Shown here piece after piece: positions 16,335-24,729 of a stretch of DNA of 34,168 nucleotides (positions are counted from its first letter, which is position 1; the number at the start of each line of letters is the position of its first letter). The translations under genes and the position numbers were made by a program. Below the pieces are notes generated by a model. It was given only the letters and a program-made list of their open reading frames with translations. It was not told the DNA's origin and did no database searches. This DNA is from an uncultured Oscillospiraceae bacterium (lineage in GTDB: Bacteria > Bacillota > Clostridia > Oscillospirales > Oscillospiraceae): positions 1 to 34,168 of the forward strand of contig CANQSU010000010.1 in assembly GCA_947626585.1 (NCBI GenBank), written 5' to 3'.

Positions 16335-18662
16335 TCAGTACATTCCAAGATTGGAATTGTCCACCAGTGTCACATTGATGACCGCGCCGTAGGGCACCTC
16401 GGTGCCCGCCTCCACGGCCTGGGAGGCCACCTTGACGCCGGAGGTCGCCGGGGAAGCGCCGGAAGTGTCCAGATACAGGCCCAGATTCTGAAGCTGATTC
16501 CTGGCGGCGTTGACGGTCTTGCCTGTCAGGTCCGGGACGACTACCGTCTCCTGGGGGACCTGCTCGCCCAGGTATACGATCATCTGGCTGCCCGCCGCGA
16601 TCTGGGCTCCCGCCACGGGAAGCTGGGAAGTGACGGTGTCGCCGGTGCCCACCTCGCGCAAGGTAAGGCCAAGCTCCTTGGCGGCCTCCCTCGCCGCGAG
16701 GACGCCGCTGCCCACGAGCCGGGGGACGTTGACGTCCAAAAGGGCCTCCTCGTCCGGCTCATAGATGGGCTGAACGCCCAGGTAGGGCAGGATCTCGCTC
16801 ATGATCTTGCCCACATAGGGGGCCGCCATCTGGCCGCCGCCGATGTAGATACCGCTGTCCTTGCTGGGATTATCCAGCACCAGCAGCACCGCCACCTCGG
16901 GGTCGTCCGCCGGAGCGATGCCGCAGAAGGAGACCATGTACTCGCGCACGCCGGTCTGCCTCTCAAGGGCCGTCTTGGTGGTGGTGCCGGTCTTGCCGCC
17001 CACCCGGTAGCCGGGCACGTAGGCGTTGGAGCCGGTGCCTCCCTCGTCGCCGACAACGGATTCGAGGATGTCCGCCACCAGGGCGCTGGTCTCCTCGCTG
17101 ATCACCTGCCGGACCACGGTGGGCTCCCGGGAGTAGATCACGTCGCCGTCGGCGTTGCGCATCTCCTTGACGATATAGGGTTCCATCAGATATCCGCCGT
17201 TGACCGCGGCGGAGACGGCCGTGATCATCTGGATGGGCGTCACGTTGAATGTCTGTCCGAAGGACGCGGAGGCGAGGGAGGATTTGTTCCACCCGAGGAA
17301 TACCTCGTCCGACCACCACTGGCTCCCGGATTCACCGGAAAGGTCGATGCCCGTCTTGTCCCGGATACCGAAGGCCCTGACGTAATCGTTGTAGGTCTCG
17401 GCGCCGATCTTCAGGCCGATGTTGACGAAGGCCACGTTGCAGGAGTGCATGGCGGCCTGGCGCAGATTCTGGGCGCCGTGTCCCGCGTGCTTCCAGCAGT
17501 TGAGGACGGTGTCGCGCCCCGGGATCTGTCCCACGGGGATCCTCCCCGAGCAGGGGAAGCTGCTGTCCTCGGTAATGACGCCCTCCTCGAGGCCGATGGC
17601 CATGGTGATGATCTTGAACACGGAGCCGGGCTCGTAGGTGTCGGAGACGGCCATATTGCGCCACTGGGCCTGCTGGGCCGCGCCGATGGCCTTGCTCCTC
17701 TCCTCCGGATCCTCAATGAGGGCGATCTCGTCCAGGGTCTCCTGGGGCAGGGCCCAGGGGTCGTTGAGGTCGTAGGCATTGGCGTTGGCCAGGGCCAGGA
17801 TCTCACCGGTCTTTACGTTCATGACGATAACGCAGCCGCCGTTCTGGATGTAGTTTGCCTGCATGGCCTGCTGAAGATACTTCTCCGCGATGGACTGTAT
17901 GGTGGCGTCCAGGGTCAGGGTCATGTCGTTGCCGTCGATGGCGTCGTTGTAGTTCTGGTAATTCTCGAAGAGCATCTCGGTGCCGTTCATGGCCACCAGC
18001 CGCACCACGGACCCGTTGGTGCCCTCCAGCTTGTCGTCGTAGAGGGCCTCGATTCCTTCAAGGCCGAAATTGTCCCTGCCCACAAAGCCGATAACGTGGC
18101 AGGCCAGGTCCCCGTTGGGATAGTAGCGCTTGGAGTCCTCCTCGATGTGTACGCCGGCGATGGACTTCTCCTCCTTGAATTTGCGCACCTCGTCGGCAAG
18201 CTCCGAGCTTATTTTGGTGGCCACGGTCTTATACCAGGATTTGGTGTCCTTCATCTGCTCCAGCATGGTGTCGATGTCCGCGCCCAGGATCCGGTTAAGC
18301 TCCGTGGCGATAAGCATGGGCTCGTCGTTGTAGACCTTCTCGTTGCTCTTATATTCCTTCTCGTGGTAGAGCTTGATCTCATAGGGGGAGATAAAAACCG
18401 TGTAGGCCGTGGCGCTGCGGGCCAGGGTCTTGCCGTTGGTGTCATAGATGGTGCCGCGGGAGGCGGAGACGGCCACCGAGCGTGTCTGTTGGCGAACGGC
18501 CATCTCCTCGTATTTTTCATGCTCGCGTATCATCACATTATAAAGCTGAACGCCCAAAACGATAAACGCAACTATGCCGCACACGACTGCCAGAAAAAGT
18601 GTGCGGCCAAGGATCGTTTTGTTGGTCCTCTGACGGGAGGAACCGCTGCCTGATGATGCCAT
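16335..18662 (-). CDS. ftsI: Class B penicillin-binding protein with two PASTA domains (FtsI/SpoVD type)
   Basis: This is a division-type D,D-transpeptidase of 775 residues. It has a short cytoplasmic tail, one membrane anchor (about 20-41), and a dimerisation domain starting at SVAVSASRGTIYDTNGKTLARS. The transpeptidase domain carries all three active-site motifs: S347-x-x-K350 (EPGSVFK), S407-C-N409, and K557-T-G559. Two PASTA domains follow (about 643-699 and 706-768). It should cross-link septal peptidoglycan with the SEDS protein of the same cluster. Bacillus clusters carry two such proteins (PBP2B and SpoVD). Only one is here, so its split between division and sporulation is unclear. 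GGGGAG lies seven bases before the ATG. Confidence 0.95.
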   Translation of the reverse strand: MASSGSGSSRQRTNKTILGRTLFLAVVCGIVAFIVLGVQLYNVMIREHEKYEEMAVRQQTRSVAVSASRGTIYDTNGKTLARSATAYTVFISPYEIKLYHEKEYKSNEKVYNDEPMLIATELNRILGADIDTMLEQMKDTKSWYKTVATKISSELADEVRKFKEEKSIAGVHIEEDSKRYYPNGDLACHVIGFVGRDNFGLEGIEALYDDKLEGTNGSVVRLVAMNGTEMLFENYQNYNDAIDGNDMTLTLDATIQSIAEKYLQQAMQANYIQNGGCVIVMNVKTGEILALANANAYDLNDPWALPQETLDEIALIEDPEERSKAIGAAQQAQWRNMAVSDTYEPGSVFKIITMAIGLEEGVITEDSSFPCSGRIPVGQIPGRDTVLNCWKHAGHGAQNLRQAAMHSCNVAFVNIGLKIGAETYNDYVRAFGIRDKTGIDLSGESGSQWWSDEVFLGWNKSSLASASFGQTFNVTPIQMITAVSAAVNGGYLMEPYIVKEMRNADGDVIYSREPTVVRQVISEETSALVADILESVVGDEGGTGSNAYVPGYRVGGKTGTTTKTALERQTGVREYMVSFCGIAPADDPEVAVLLVLDNPSKDSGIYIGGGQMAAPYVGKIMSEILPYLGVQPIYEPDEEALLDVNVPRLVGSGVLAAREAAKELGLTLREVGTGDTVTSQLPVAGAQIAAGSQMIVYLGEQVPQETVVVPDLTGKTVNAARNQLQNLGLYLDTSGASPATSGVKVASQAVEAGTEVPYGAVINVTLVDNSNLGMY

Positions 18663-18752
18663 GATGAAACTCCCCGAAAAAAACGCGTCAAACAGTTTCC
18701 GAAATTGATTATAGAGGGCGGTTTTCCCACCCTCTCTCAGTTTATAGCGGTC

Positions 18753-19316
18753 TCAGCTGAAATATTCCGAAAGGCTCTTCAAAAAGCCGGTGATCCGGGC
18801 CTTCAGCCCCGCCGTCTCGTCCTCGGCCAGGATCTGCGCCCTGTCGGCCAGGATCACGCCGCCGGCGTAATCCCCGTCCAGACCCCGGGTCATGCCCAGG
18901 ATGTTGACGGCGTAGGACTCGATCTCCTGCATGTTGAAGGTGGACTCGTAGGTGATCTCCAGGATCTCCTGGCGCTTCTCAAGCTCCGCGATGGAGGACC
19001 TCACCCTGCTCGTTTCGCCGGAGATCTCGGCAAGTCTGATATATCCCATGAGAATGGTGACCATCAGGACCGCCACGACGATGACGCCCACCACCGCCAA
19101 AAGGGGTATCCCAAAGACCTGGGACCGGGCTTCGGCCTGGGCCTTCGCCCTTGCCCGCTCCCGGGCGCGCTCATCGAGGCGCTCGCGTATCCGCTCCTGA
19201 CTTGACGGCTCCTCGTAGGCCTCTTCCTCGGGGAGCGCGTAGCCCTGCACCCGGTCAAGGTCATAGGCCTCGCTGCCGTAGGTGGGGGCATATTGGATCT
19301 TCACTGCTGAGGCCAT
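18753..19316 (-). CDS. ftsL: Cell division protein FtsL-like
   Basis: This small bitopic protein lies where ftsL is expected, between rsmH and the transpeptidase gene. Counting from ATG 19316 it has 187 residues. There is an acidic N-terminal part, a strongly basic Arg/Glu helix (about 41-64), one membrane helix (about 69-92) and an extracytoplasmic coiled coil (SGETSRVRSSIAELEKRQEILEI). A short LGMTRG-type end motif is visible, as in FtsL/DivIC proteins, followed by an extra C-terminal tail. ATG 19316 has GGAAGGA nine bases upstream, whereas the longer frame would need a TTG. FtsL sequences are poorly conserved, so the call leans on architecture and position. Confidence 0.85.
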   Translation of the reverse strand: MASAVKIQYAPTYGSEAYDLDRVQGYALPEEEAYEEPSSQERIRERLDERARERARAKAQAEARSQVFGIPLLAVVGVIVVAVLMVTILMGYIRLAEISGETSRVRSSIAELEKRQEILEITYESTFNMQEIESYAVNILGMTRGLDGDYAGGVILADRAQILAEDETAGLKARITGFLKSLSEYFS

Positions 19317-19361
19317 TGAAACATATCCTTCCGTGGTCGATTCACTCAAATTTTGCTTATA

Positions 19362-20297
19362 CTACACTCTCTCGGCGATCCTGAGCTTCGCGCTCCGGGA
19401 ACGGGGGTTTGACGCAAGCTCGCCTTCCGTGGGCGTGACGGGCTTTCGCGTCACGCTCCTCATGGTCTGACGGAAACCGCACACGCACACGGGAAATTCC
19501 GGCGGGCACGTGCATCCGTTCTCCCTGGCCCGTATGGCCGTCTTGACGATCCTGTCCTCCAGGGAGTGGAAGCTTATAACGGCGATCCTTCCGCCGGGCT
19601 TCAGCCTGTCCATGGCCGTGTCCAGCATGTCCCGCAGCGCCCCAAGCTCGTCGTTCACCGCGATGCGGAGGGCCTGGAAGCACCTTTTCGCCGGGTGCTG
19701 TTTTTCCCGGAGGGCCGCCGCCGGCATGGCCGACTTTATGATGTCCACCAGCTCCAGGGTGGTCCCGATCTCCCTCTCGCTCCGCCTTCTTACGATGGCG
19801 GCGGCGATCCTGGAGGAGAAACGCTCCTCGCCGTACTCGAAGAAGATCCGGCGAAGCTCGGACTCGCTCCAGCCGTTTATCACGTCAAAGGCGGTCAACG
19901 GCGCGGTCCGGTCCATTCGCATGTCCAGCGGCGCGTCGGACATGTAGGAGAACCCGCGGTCCGCGTCGTCCAGCTGCGGGGAGGACACGCCCAGGTCGAA
20001 GAGCATCCCGTCCGCCCTGTCGATCCCCAGGCCGTCCAGGATGGCGCCGATATCCCGGAAATTTCCGTGGACCAGCTTCACCCTTCGGCCCAGGGGCCGG
20101 AGACGCTCTCCGGCCTCTTCTATCGCCGCCGTATCACGGTCAATGCCCACGAGAAGACCGGTCGTCAGTCTTTCGGCAATGGCCTCGGAATGGCCGCCCC
20201 GCCCGAGCGTGCCATCCACATACGTGCCCTCCGGCCGGATCTGAAGGCCCTCCACGCACTCCGTTAAAAGCACGGGTACATGCAAAGCCCCGCCCAT
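19362..20297 (-). CDS. rsmH: 16S rRNA (cytosine1402-N4)-methyltransferase RsmH (MraW)
   Basis: This is a SAM-dependent methyltransferase acting on C1402 in the decoding centre of 16S rRNA. The 311-residue protein begins with HVPVLLTECVEGL and YVDGTLGRGGHSEAI, the SAM-binding motif I. It continues with LFDLGVSSPQLDDADRGFSYMSDAPLDMRMD, FQALRIAVNDEL and a C-terminal HSLEDRIVK, all standard for the family. A cysteine cluster near residue 263 (CTCPPEFPVCVCG) is also typical. It overlaps mraZ by one base (TGATG) and is the conserved second gene of the cluster. Confidence 0.97.
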   Translation of the reverse strand: MGGALHVPVLLTECVEGLQIRPEGTYVDGTLGRGGHSEAIAERLTTGLLVGIDRDTAAIEEAGERLRPLGRRVKLVHGNFRDIGAILDGLGIDRADGMLFDLGVSSPQLDDADRGFSYMSDAPLDMRMDRTAPLTAFDVINGWSESELRRIFFEYGEERFSSRIAAAIVRRRSEREIGTTLELVDIIKSAMPAAALREKQHPAKRCFQALRIAVNDELGALRDMLDTAMDRLKPGGRIAVISFHSLEDRIVKTAIRARENGCTCPPEFPVCVCGFRQTMRSVTRKPVTPTEGELASNPRSRSAKLRIAERV

Positions 20298-20713
20298 CAG
20301 AATCCAAGCTCCTCAAGTACCCTGGCGATGTTCTCGGGCGTCGTCTCGATCGTGTCGACGGCATCCCAGGTGTCCTCATCCCAGAGCTGGGCACATTCGC
20401 CATTCCCGACCACGGCGACGTTCCTGTCGAGAGAGGCGAAATCACGAAGGGGCTGGGGGATCAGCACCCGCCCCTGGCTGTCAAGCTCACATTTCGCGGC
20501 GTGGGCGAACAGGGGGCGCGCCTTGATCTGCGCCACCTTGGGGAGAGCCGCGATCTTGTCCATCATCCTCTGCCAGCTCTCTCCGGAGTAGGCCGTGAGG
20601 CATTTTTCAGAGGAGATGGTGATGTAGAAGGTCTCGCCCAACTCGTCGCGGATGCGGGAGGGGATGGCAAGACGTCCCTTGGCGTCGATCGAATGCTTGT
20701 ATACTCCGAACAT
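20297..20713 (-). CDS. mraZ: Transcriptional regulator MraZ
   Basis: This is the AbrB-fold regulator that opens dcw clusters, 138 residues. It holds two SpoVT/AbrB-like halves, each with the DNA-contacting DxxxR motif: HSIDAKGRLAIPSRIRDEL near residue 10 and CELDSQGRVLIPQPLRDFA near residue 80. MraZ is known to repress its own operon by binding short direct repeats near the promoter. Three repeats of the expected type lie 75 bases upstream of the start, just past a consensus promoter. A GGGGGGAG ribosome binding site precedes the ATG. Confidence 0.97.
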   Translation of the reverse strand: MFGVYKHSIDAKGRLAIPSRIRDELGETFYITISSEKCLTAYSGESWQRMMDKIAALPKVAQIKARPLFAHAAKCELDSQGRVLIPQPLRDFASLDRNVAVVGNGECAQLWDEDTWDAVDTIETTPENIARVLEELGF

Positions 20714-20787
20714 CCCGCTCCCCCCTTTTGGAAAATCAAAGGTGTGTCTTTATTTTTCCACCGTGATATGGTATGATAGTGGGGAAG

Positions 20788-20817
20788 CTGGACACTTTTC
20801 ACCACTTTGCCCCACTT
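20788..20817 (-). promoter_or_regulatory. MraZ operator: three 10-bp direct repeats
   Basis: Read on the minus strand, three adjacent units AAGTGGGGCA, AAGTGGTGAA and AAGTGTCCAG recur with an exact 10-base period. Units two and three fit the AAAGTG(T/G) box described for MraZ in mollicutes. They begin about three bases after the predicted start of transcription, where bound MraZ would block RNA polymerase. Confidence 0.8.
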
Positions 20818-20826
20818 CATGGTATT

Positions 20827-20855
20827 ATTATACGTACTGCCGGAATAAATTGCAA
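20827..20855 (-). promoter_or_regulatory. Promoter of the dcw cluster (PmraZ)
   Basis: TTGCAA (20855-20850), a 17-base spacer and a perfect TATAAT (20832-20827) give a start near 20820 and a leader of about 107 bases. Upstream of it, 20856-20987 holds only an imperfect inverted repeat (CCCGCAAGA pairing with TCTTGTGGG near 20930-20970) and nothing else I can identify. Confidence 0.88.
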
Positions 20856-20987
20856 GAGGTAATTTTCATTTTAAAAGACTTTTTCCTGATATTTTTTGGG
20901 ACTCTTGTGTTTACATAAGGACCTACCCACAAGATATGGCAAACGGGTCTTGCGGGCCTCTCCCCTCCCCCTTTTGGCGGTAGACAT

Positions 20988-21024
20988 AAAAAAATTTCCC
21001 CGCCGGATCCCGGCGGGGAAATTT
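20988..21024 (-). terminator. Intrinsic terminator of the uvrC-rsmD-coaD-coiled-coil unit
   Basis: A perfect 14-bp stem (20992-21005 with 21011-21024) is followed on the minus strand by a run of T. It lies 25 bases after the stop of the coiled-coil gene and insulates the dcw promoter. Confidence 0.93.
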
Positions 21025-21048
21025 TACAAATTCTGATGTATTCGGAAA

Positions 21049-21564
21049 TTACAGCTCGATATCCGTCTGGGACGCGGCGCTTGACTGGTCGCGCTGGGGC
21101 ATGGCGCTGGCGGAGACGGAGCGGAAGCGGGTGCGGGACTGGCGGACCTCGCCAAGGGCCTCGGAGATGGCGTCCTCGGTGCGGCGGAGGGCGTCGTCGG
21201 CGTACTCGTTGGCGACCCTGCGAAGCTCGGCGGATTTGGACTCGGCGGCCGCGACGATCTCATTGGCGCGCTGCTTCGCGGCCCGGACGATCTCCTCCTG
21301 GTCCACCAGCTGACGGGCGCGCTGCTCGGCCACCTTGCGCATGGACTCGGCCTCGCGCTTGGCGTTGTTCACGTACTCGGCGCGGCTGGCGATGAGGCGC
21401 TTGGCCTCCTCCAGCTCGGTGGGGAGCTGAGATTTGATCTCGTCTAACAGATCCAGCACCTTGTCACGCTCAATGACGCACTTCTCCGCGCCGAGGGGAA
21501 GTCCCCAGGCGTCGGTGATCATGTTGTACAGCATGTCGATAAGCTCTTGAACGTCGTTACCCAT
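21049..21564 (-). CDS. Coiled-coil protein of the coaD locus, DivIVA-like in style
   Basis: The function is not known to me. From ATG 21564 (AAGGA ten bases upstream) the product has 171 residues. Residues 1-50 form a conserved-looking head (NDVQELIDMLYNMITDAWGLPLGAEKCVIERDKVLDLLDEIKSQLP). A long charged helix, almost certainly a coiled coil, spans about 50-145 (AKRLIASRAEYVNNAKREAESMRKVAEQRARQLVDQEEIVRAAKQRANEI). The tail is Ser/Gln rich. Such proteins are often annotated as ATPase or ATP synthase B-like because of the helix, with no real evidence for that. A head plus coiled coil recalls DivIVA/SepIVA-type division or cell-pole proteins. It is the last gene of the uvrC-rsmD-coaD unit. Confidence 0.8.
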   Translation of the reverse strand: MGNDVQELIDMLYNMITDAWGLPLGAEKCVIERDKVLDLLDEIKSQLPTELEEAKRLIASRAEYVNNAKREAESMRKVAEQRARQLVDQEEIVRAAKQRANEIVAAAESKSAELRRVANEYADDALRRTEDAISEALGEVRQSRTRFRSVSASAMPQRDQSSAASQTDIEL

Positions 21565-21656
21565 AAGATTTAATTCCTTTCTCTTTTGAAGTAAATTCAA
21601 AACCTTCGCGGGCCGGGAGTCCGGCCCCTGCAGGGGTTGTCCCGATCATCGGCCGC

Positions 21657-22139
21657 CTACCTGATGCGCAGTCTCTCCAGCACGTCGGCCGCGATCTCTC
21701 TGGGCACCACCCTGGAGATGTCGGCGTTGTAGACGGCCATCTCGCGGGCGATGGTGGAGGAGAGGTATGTATACTTCTCGTCCGCCGTCAGGAAAACCGT
21801 CTCGATCTCCGGAGCCAGCTTCTTGTTGAGGAGGGCGATCTGAAATTCCATCTCAAAATCGGAGACGGCCCGCAGGCCCTTTATGATGAACGTGGCGCCC
21901 AGGGCGCGGGCGTACTCCACCAAAAGCCCGTCGCAGGTGGTTACCTCCACGTTCCCGAATTTGGCGGTGACCCGCCGCACAAAGTCGGCCCGCTCCTCCA
22001 GGGTGAAGTGGGGCTTTTTCGAGGAATTGACCGCCACGCACACATAGACCTTGTCAAAAATGCGGGAGGCCCTTTTTACGATATTGAGGTGCCCCAGTGT
22101 GATGGGGTCAAAGGAGCCGGGGTAGACGGCGATCTTCAT
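21657..22139 (-). CDS. coaD: Phosphopantetheine adenylyltransferase CoaD
   Basis: This enzyme adenylates 4'-phosphopantetheine to dephospho-CoA, the penultimate step of coenzyme A synthesis. The 160-residue length is exact for the bacterial family. It has the nucleotidyltransferase motif YPGSFDPITLGHLNIV, with the TxGH residues at 14-17. FIIKGLRAVSDFEMEFQIALLNKKLAPEIETVFL and the late YTYLSSTIAREMA phosphate-binding motif follow. It starts four bases after rsmD, a conserved pair in many bacteria. A GC-rich hairpin stretch without a T tract lies between it and the next gene. Confidence 0.98.
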   Translation of the reverse strand: MKIAVYPGSFDPITLGHLNIVKRASRIFDKVYVCVAVNSSKKPHFTLEERADFVRRVTAKFGNVEVTTCDGLLVEYARALGATFIIKGLRAVSDFEMEFQIALLNKKLAPEIETVFLTADEKYTYLSSTIAREMAVYNADISRVVPREIAADVLERLRIR

Positions 22140-22143
22140 TCCA

Positions 22144-22683
22144 TCAGATCCTTGTGAATGTCGTAAGCTTTATCCGCCCGTAAAGGTACTCCCGGCGGGC
22201 GAATTTGTCCCCCGGCATGGCCGGGAGCGGCAGCGTTCTGTCGCTTTCGCAAATCATTATACCATTTTTATTTAAAATGTCAAACCTTCCGATAAGATTT
22301 AACGCTTTTTCCAATAGATCTCCCGCGTAAGGGGGGTCCATCAGGATGATATCGAAGCCCCGCGCCCTGTCAAGGTATGCCACGGAGTCCATTCTCACGG
22401 TTTTGGCCCTCGCTTCCAGCCGCGTGGTCCGCAAATTCTCTCCCACGATCTTGAGCGCCTCGGGGGACCTGTCCACAAAGACGCACTCCTCGGCTCCCCG
22501 GGACAGGGCCTCGATGCCAAGCTGGCCCGTGCCGGCGAACAGGTCGAGAACGCGGGCGCCCTCGATTTGAAATTGGATGATGTTGAACATGGCCTCCTTC
22601 ACCTTGTCGGTGGTGGGGCGGATATCGTAATTTTCAGGTGTTTTCAGCTTCCGGCCCCTGGCCGTGCCCGTTATCACTCTCAT
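22144..22683 (-). CDS. rsmD: 16S rRNA (guanine966-N2)-methyltransferase RsmD
   Basis: This SAM-dependent methyltransferase modifies G966 of 16S rRNA. From ATG 22683 it has 179 residues, with the family start MRVITGTARGRKLKTPE, then DIRPTTDKVKEAMFNII, the SAM-binding VLDLFAGTGQLGIEALSRGA, and the catalytic DPPY in DIILMDPPYAGDLLEKAL. GAGGAG lies seven bases before this start; the ATG 33 bases upstream lacks such a site and adds residues foreign to the family. It is followed directly by coaD. Confidence 0.96.
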   Translation of the reverse strand: MRVITGTARGRKLKTPENYDIRPTTDKVKEAMFNIIQFQIEGARVLDLFAGTGQLGIEALSRGAEECVFVDRSPEALKIVGENLRTTRLEARAKTVRMDSVAYLDRARGFDIILMDPPYAGDLLEKALNLIGRFDILNKNGIMICESDRTLPLPAMPGDKFARREYLYGRIKLTTFTRI

Positions 22684-22765
22684 GCTCCGTCTCCTCTGTT
22701 GATACTGACGCTCCATAAAAAGCTTTCATTCGCGTCGGCCTTTCTCGCCTCTCGGTCAAATCTTT

Positions 22766-24592
22766 TTATGGAAGCTCGGTATTGTGAAAATGGTCGTAGA
22801 CCGCCTTGGCGACCGGGCCGGGGACGACCTCCGCCAGCTCGGTAAGGTCCGCGGCCTCGATGGCCTTGATGGATTTGAACCGCCTGAGCAGCTCCGCCTT
22901 GCGCTTCTCCCCCACGCCGGGGATGCCGTCAAGCTTCGATCTGCTGACGCGCTTGGAGCGCAGGGCGCGGTGGTATTCGATGGCGAAGCGGTGGGTCTCC
23001 TCCTGGATGTTGCCGATGAAGGCGAATACAGCCGGATTCGCCTGGATGCCGATCTCCCGCCCCTCCGGCGTGACGAGGGCGCGGGTCCGGTGGCGGTCGT
23101 CCTTGACCATGCCGAAGATGGGGACGCTGACCCCCTTCTCCTCCATGGCCTGTCGGGCGGCGGCGGCGTGCTTGTCCCCGCCGTCGATGAGCAGCAGGTC
23201 GGGAAGCCGGCCGAAGCTCTCGTCGCCGGCCGTATACCGGGCGAAGCGGCGGCCCACGGCCTCCCGCATGGAGCCGTAGTCGTCCTGCCCCTCTATTGTT
23301 TTCATTTTGAATTTCTTATATTCGCTCTTTTTCGGCCTGCCGCCCACGAACACCACCATGGAGGCCACCACGTCGTCCGCGCCGGTGTTGGAGATGTCGA
23401 AGCTCTCCACCCGCTCGGGCGGGGCCTCCAGGCCCAGGGTGTCGGCCAGCCATTGGGCGGTCTTGGACACCCTTTCCGTGGCGGTGGTGTTTCGCTCCAC
23501 CTCCTCCCGGGCGTTCTCCGCGGCGGCGGTCATGAATTCCCGGTACATGCCCCGCTGGGGGACGGTCACCTGCACCGCGTGACCGGCCTTTTCGGTGAGA
23601 AACCGCTGCAGCTCCGCCATATCCTCCGTTTCCAGCGGAAGGAGGAGCCTTGAGGGGATAAGCTCCGCGTCCATGTAATACTGGCGCACCAGGAGGGAGA
23701 CGGACTCCTCAAAGTCCCCCAGGGGGTCGTCGAAAAGCTCGCAGTCTTTGGCCAGCAGCTGGCCCTGGACGTAGTGGAGTACGGCAAAGGCGGACTTGAC
23801 CTGGCCCTCGAAAAAGCCCACGGCGTCGGTGTCCGACGCGCCCTTGTTCAAAACCGTCTGGCGGGTCTCCAGGAGCGACAGGGCCTTGACGGTGTCCCGA
23901 AGCCGGGCCGCCTCCTCAAATCTCAGGTCCTCCGCCGCGCCGGCCATCTCCTCCGTCAGCTGGTTGACAAGCTCCCGGCCCCTGCCCTTCAGGACCATGA
24001 CGGCCTGGTCGATCCGCGCCCGGTAGTCGGACTCCGTCAGCACGCCCCTGCACCAGGCGTCGCAGACGCCCATGTGGTGGTTGAGGCAGGGCCGCTCCTT
24101 TCCGATATCCCGAGGAAAACGCTTGGAGCAGGTGGGTAATTTCAGCGCCTTCAACAGCATTTCCAGCGCCGTTTTTGTATTGCCCCGGGAGCCGAAGGGG
24201 CCGAAATACTCGGCCCCGTCCCTGGCCCTGCGGGAGGCGAGGGAAAAGCGGGGGTATTTTGATTTGATGTCGAGCCTGACAAAGGGATAGCCCTTGTCGT
24301 CCTTCAATAAAATGTTGTATTTTGGCTTGTAGTGCTTTATGAGGGAGTTTTCCAGCACCAGCGCCTCGAACTCGGACTTGGCGATGATGACCTCAAAGTC
24401 GTCGATGTTGGAGATCATCGCCTCGGTTTTCAGGTTGTGGGAGCCGTGGAAATAGGAGCTGACCCGGTTGTGAAGCGCCTTGGCCTTGCCCACGTAGATG
24501 ACCGTCCCGTCGGCGGCGTGCATGATGTAGCACCCGGGCTTCAAGGGCAGCGCCGCTGCCTTCTCGCGCAGTTCGTCAAGTTTTGGATTCAC
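22766..24592 (-). CDS. uvrC: Excinuclease ABC subunit C (UvrC)
   Basis: UvrC makes both incisions in nucleotide excision repair together with UvrB. From GTG 24592 the protein has 608 residues, the family norm. The GIY-YIG nuclease is at the N-terminus (LKPGCYIMHAADGTVIYVGKAKALHNRVSSYF). A UvrB-binding UVR segment lies near residue 205 (EEMAGAAEDLRFEEAARLRDTV). The RNase H-like second nuclease occupies about 350-520 (ESFDISNTGADDVVASMVVF, LLIDGGDKHAA), and paired helix-hairpin-helix motifs end it (LDGIPGVGEKRKAELLRRF). The GTG start is chosen because AAAGGAGG stands eight bases upstream. Four cysteines near 170-190 (LPTCSKRFP...CLNHHMGVCDAWC) match the metal-binding group seen in many UvrC proteins. 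Confidence 0.97.
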   Translation of the reverse strand: MNPKLDELREKAAALPLKPGCYIMHAADGTVIYVGKAKALHNRVSSYFHGSHNLKTEAMISNIDDFEVIIAKSEFEALVLENSLIKHYKPKYNILLKDDKGYPFVRLDIKSKYPRFSLASRRARDGAEYFGPFGSRGNTKTALEMLLKALKLPTCSKRFPRDIGKERPCLNHHMGVCDAWCRGVLTESDYRARIDQAVMVLKGRGRELVNQLTEEMAGAAEDLRFEEAARLRDTVKALSLLETRQTVLNKGASDTDAVGFFEGQVKSAFAVLHYVQGQLLAKDCELFDDPLGDFEESVSLLVRQYYMDAELIPSRLLLPLETEDMAELQRFLTEKAGHAVQVTVPQRGMYREFMTAAAENAREEVERNTTATERVSKTAQWLADTLGLEAPPERVESFDISNTGADDVVASMVVFVGGRPKKSEYKKFKMKTIEGQDDYGSMREAVGRRFARYTAGDESFGRLPDLLLIDGGDKHAAAARQAMEEKGVSVPIFGMVKDDRHRTRALVTPEGREIGIQANPAVFAFIGNIQEETHRFAIEYHRALRSKRVSRSKLDGIPGVGEKRKAELLRRFKSIKAIEAADLTELAEVVPGPVAKAVYDHFHNTELP

Positions 24593-24674
24593 GGCGTGTG
24601 CCTCCTTTTTCACCGAGGGGACCGATATACGGGAAAAATGCGGGATCCGGCCGACCCGGCCGCGCCCTGACAAC

Positions 24675-24713
24675 AAAACGACCTGTTTCAGTATTGGTGA
24701 AACAGGCCGTTTT
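24675..24713 (-). terminator. Intrinsic terminator after the HPr-like gene
   Basis: A 15-bp stem with one G-U pair (24675-24689 with 24699-24713) and a nine-base loop is bounded by A and T runs on both sides. It begins 17 bases after the stop of the HPr-like gene. Confidence 0.88.
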
Positions 24714-24729
24714 TATTTGGTGGTTTTGA

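Noticed and set aside
14443..16392. 649-codon plus-strand frame opposite mraY and murE
   Set aside because: It is an antisense shadow. The minus-strand ligase and transferase have complete motifs, and the plus frame shows no recognisable domain.
20930..20970. Imperfect hairpin upstream of the mraZ promoter as a terminator
   Set aside because: It has a long loop, a wobble pair and no T tract, and a far better terminator lies 30-60 bases away at 20988-21024.
21605..21640. GC-rich hairpins after coaD as a terminator
   Set aside because: No T tract follows on the minus strand, and the next gene has no promoter, so read-through is likely.
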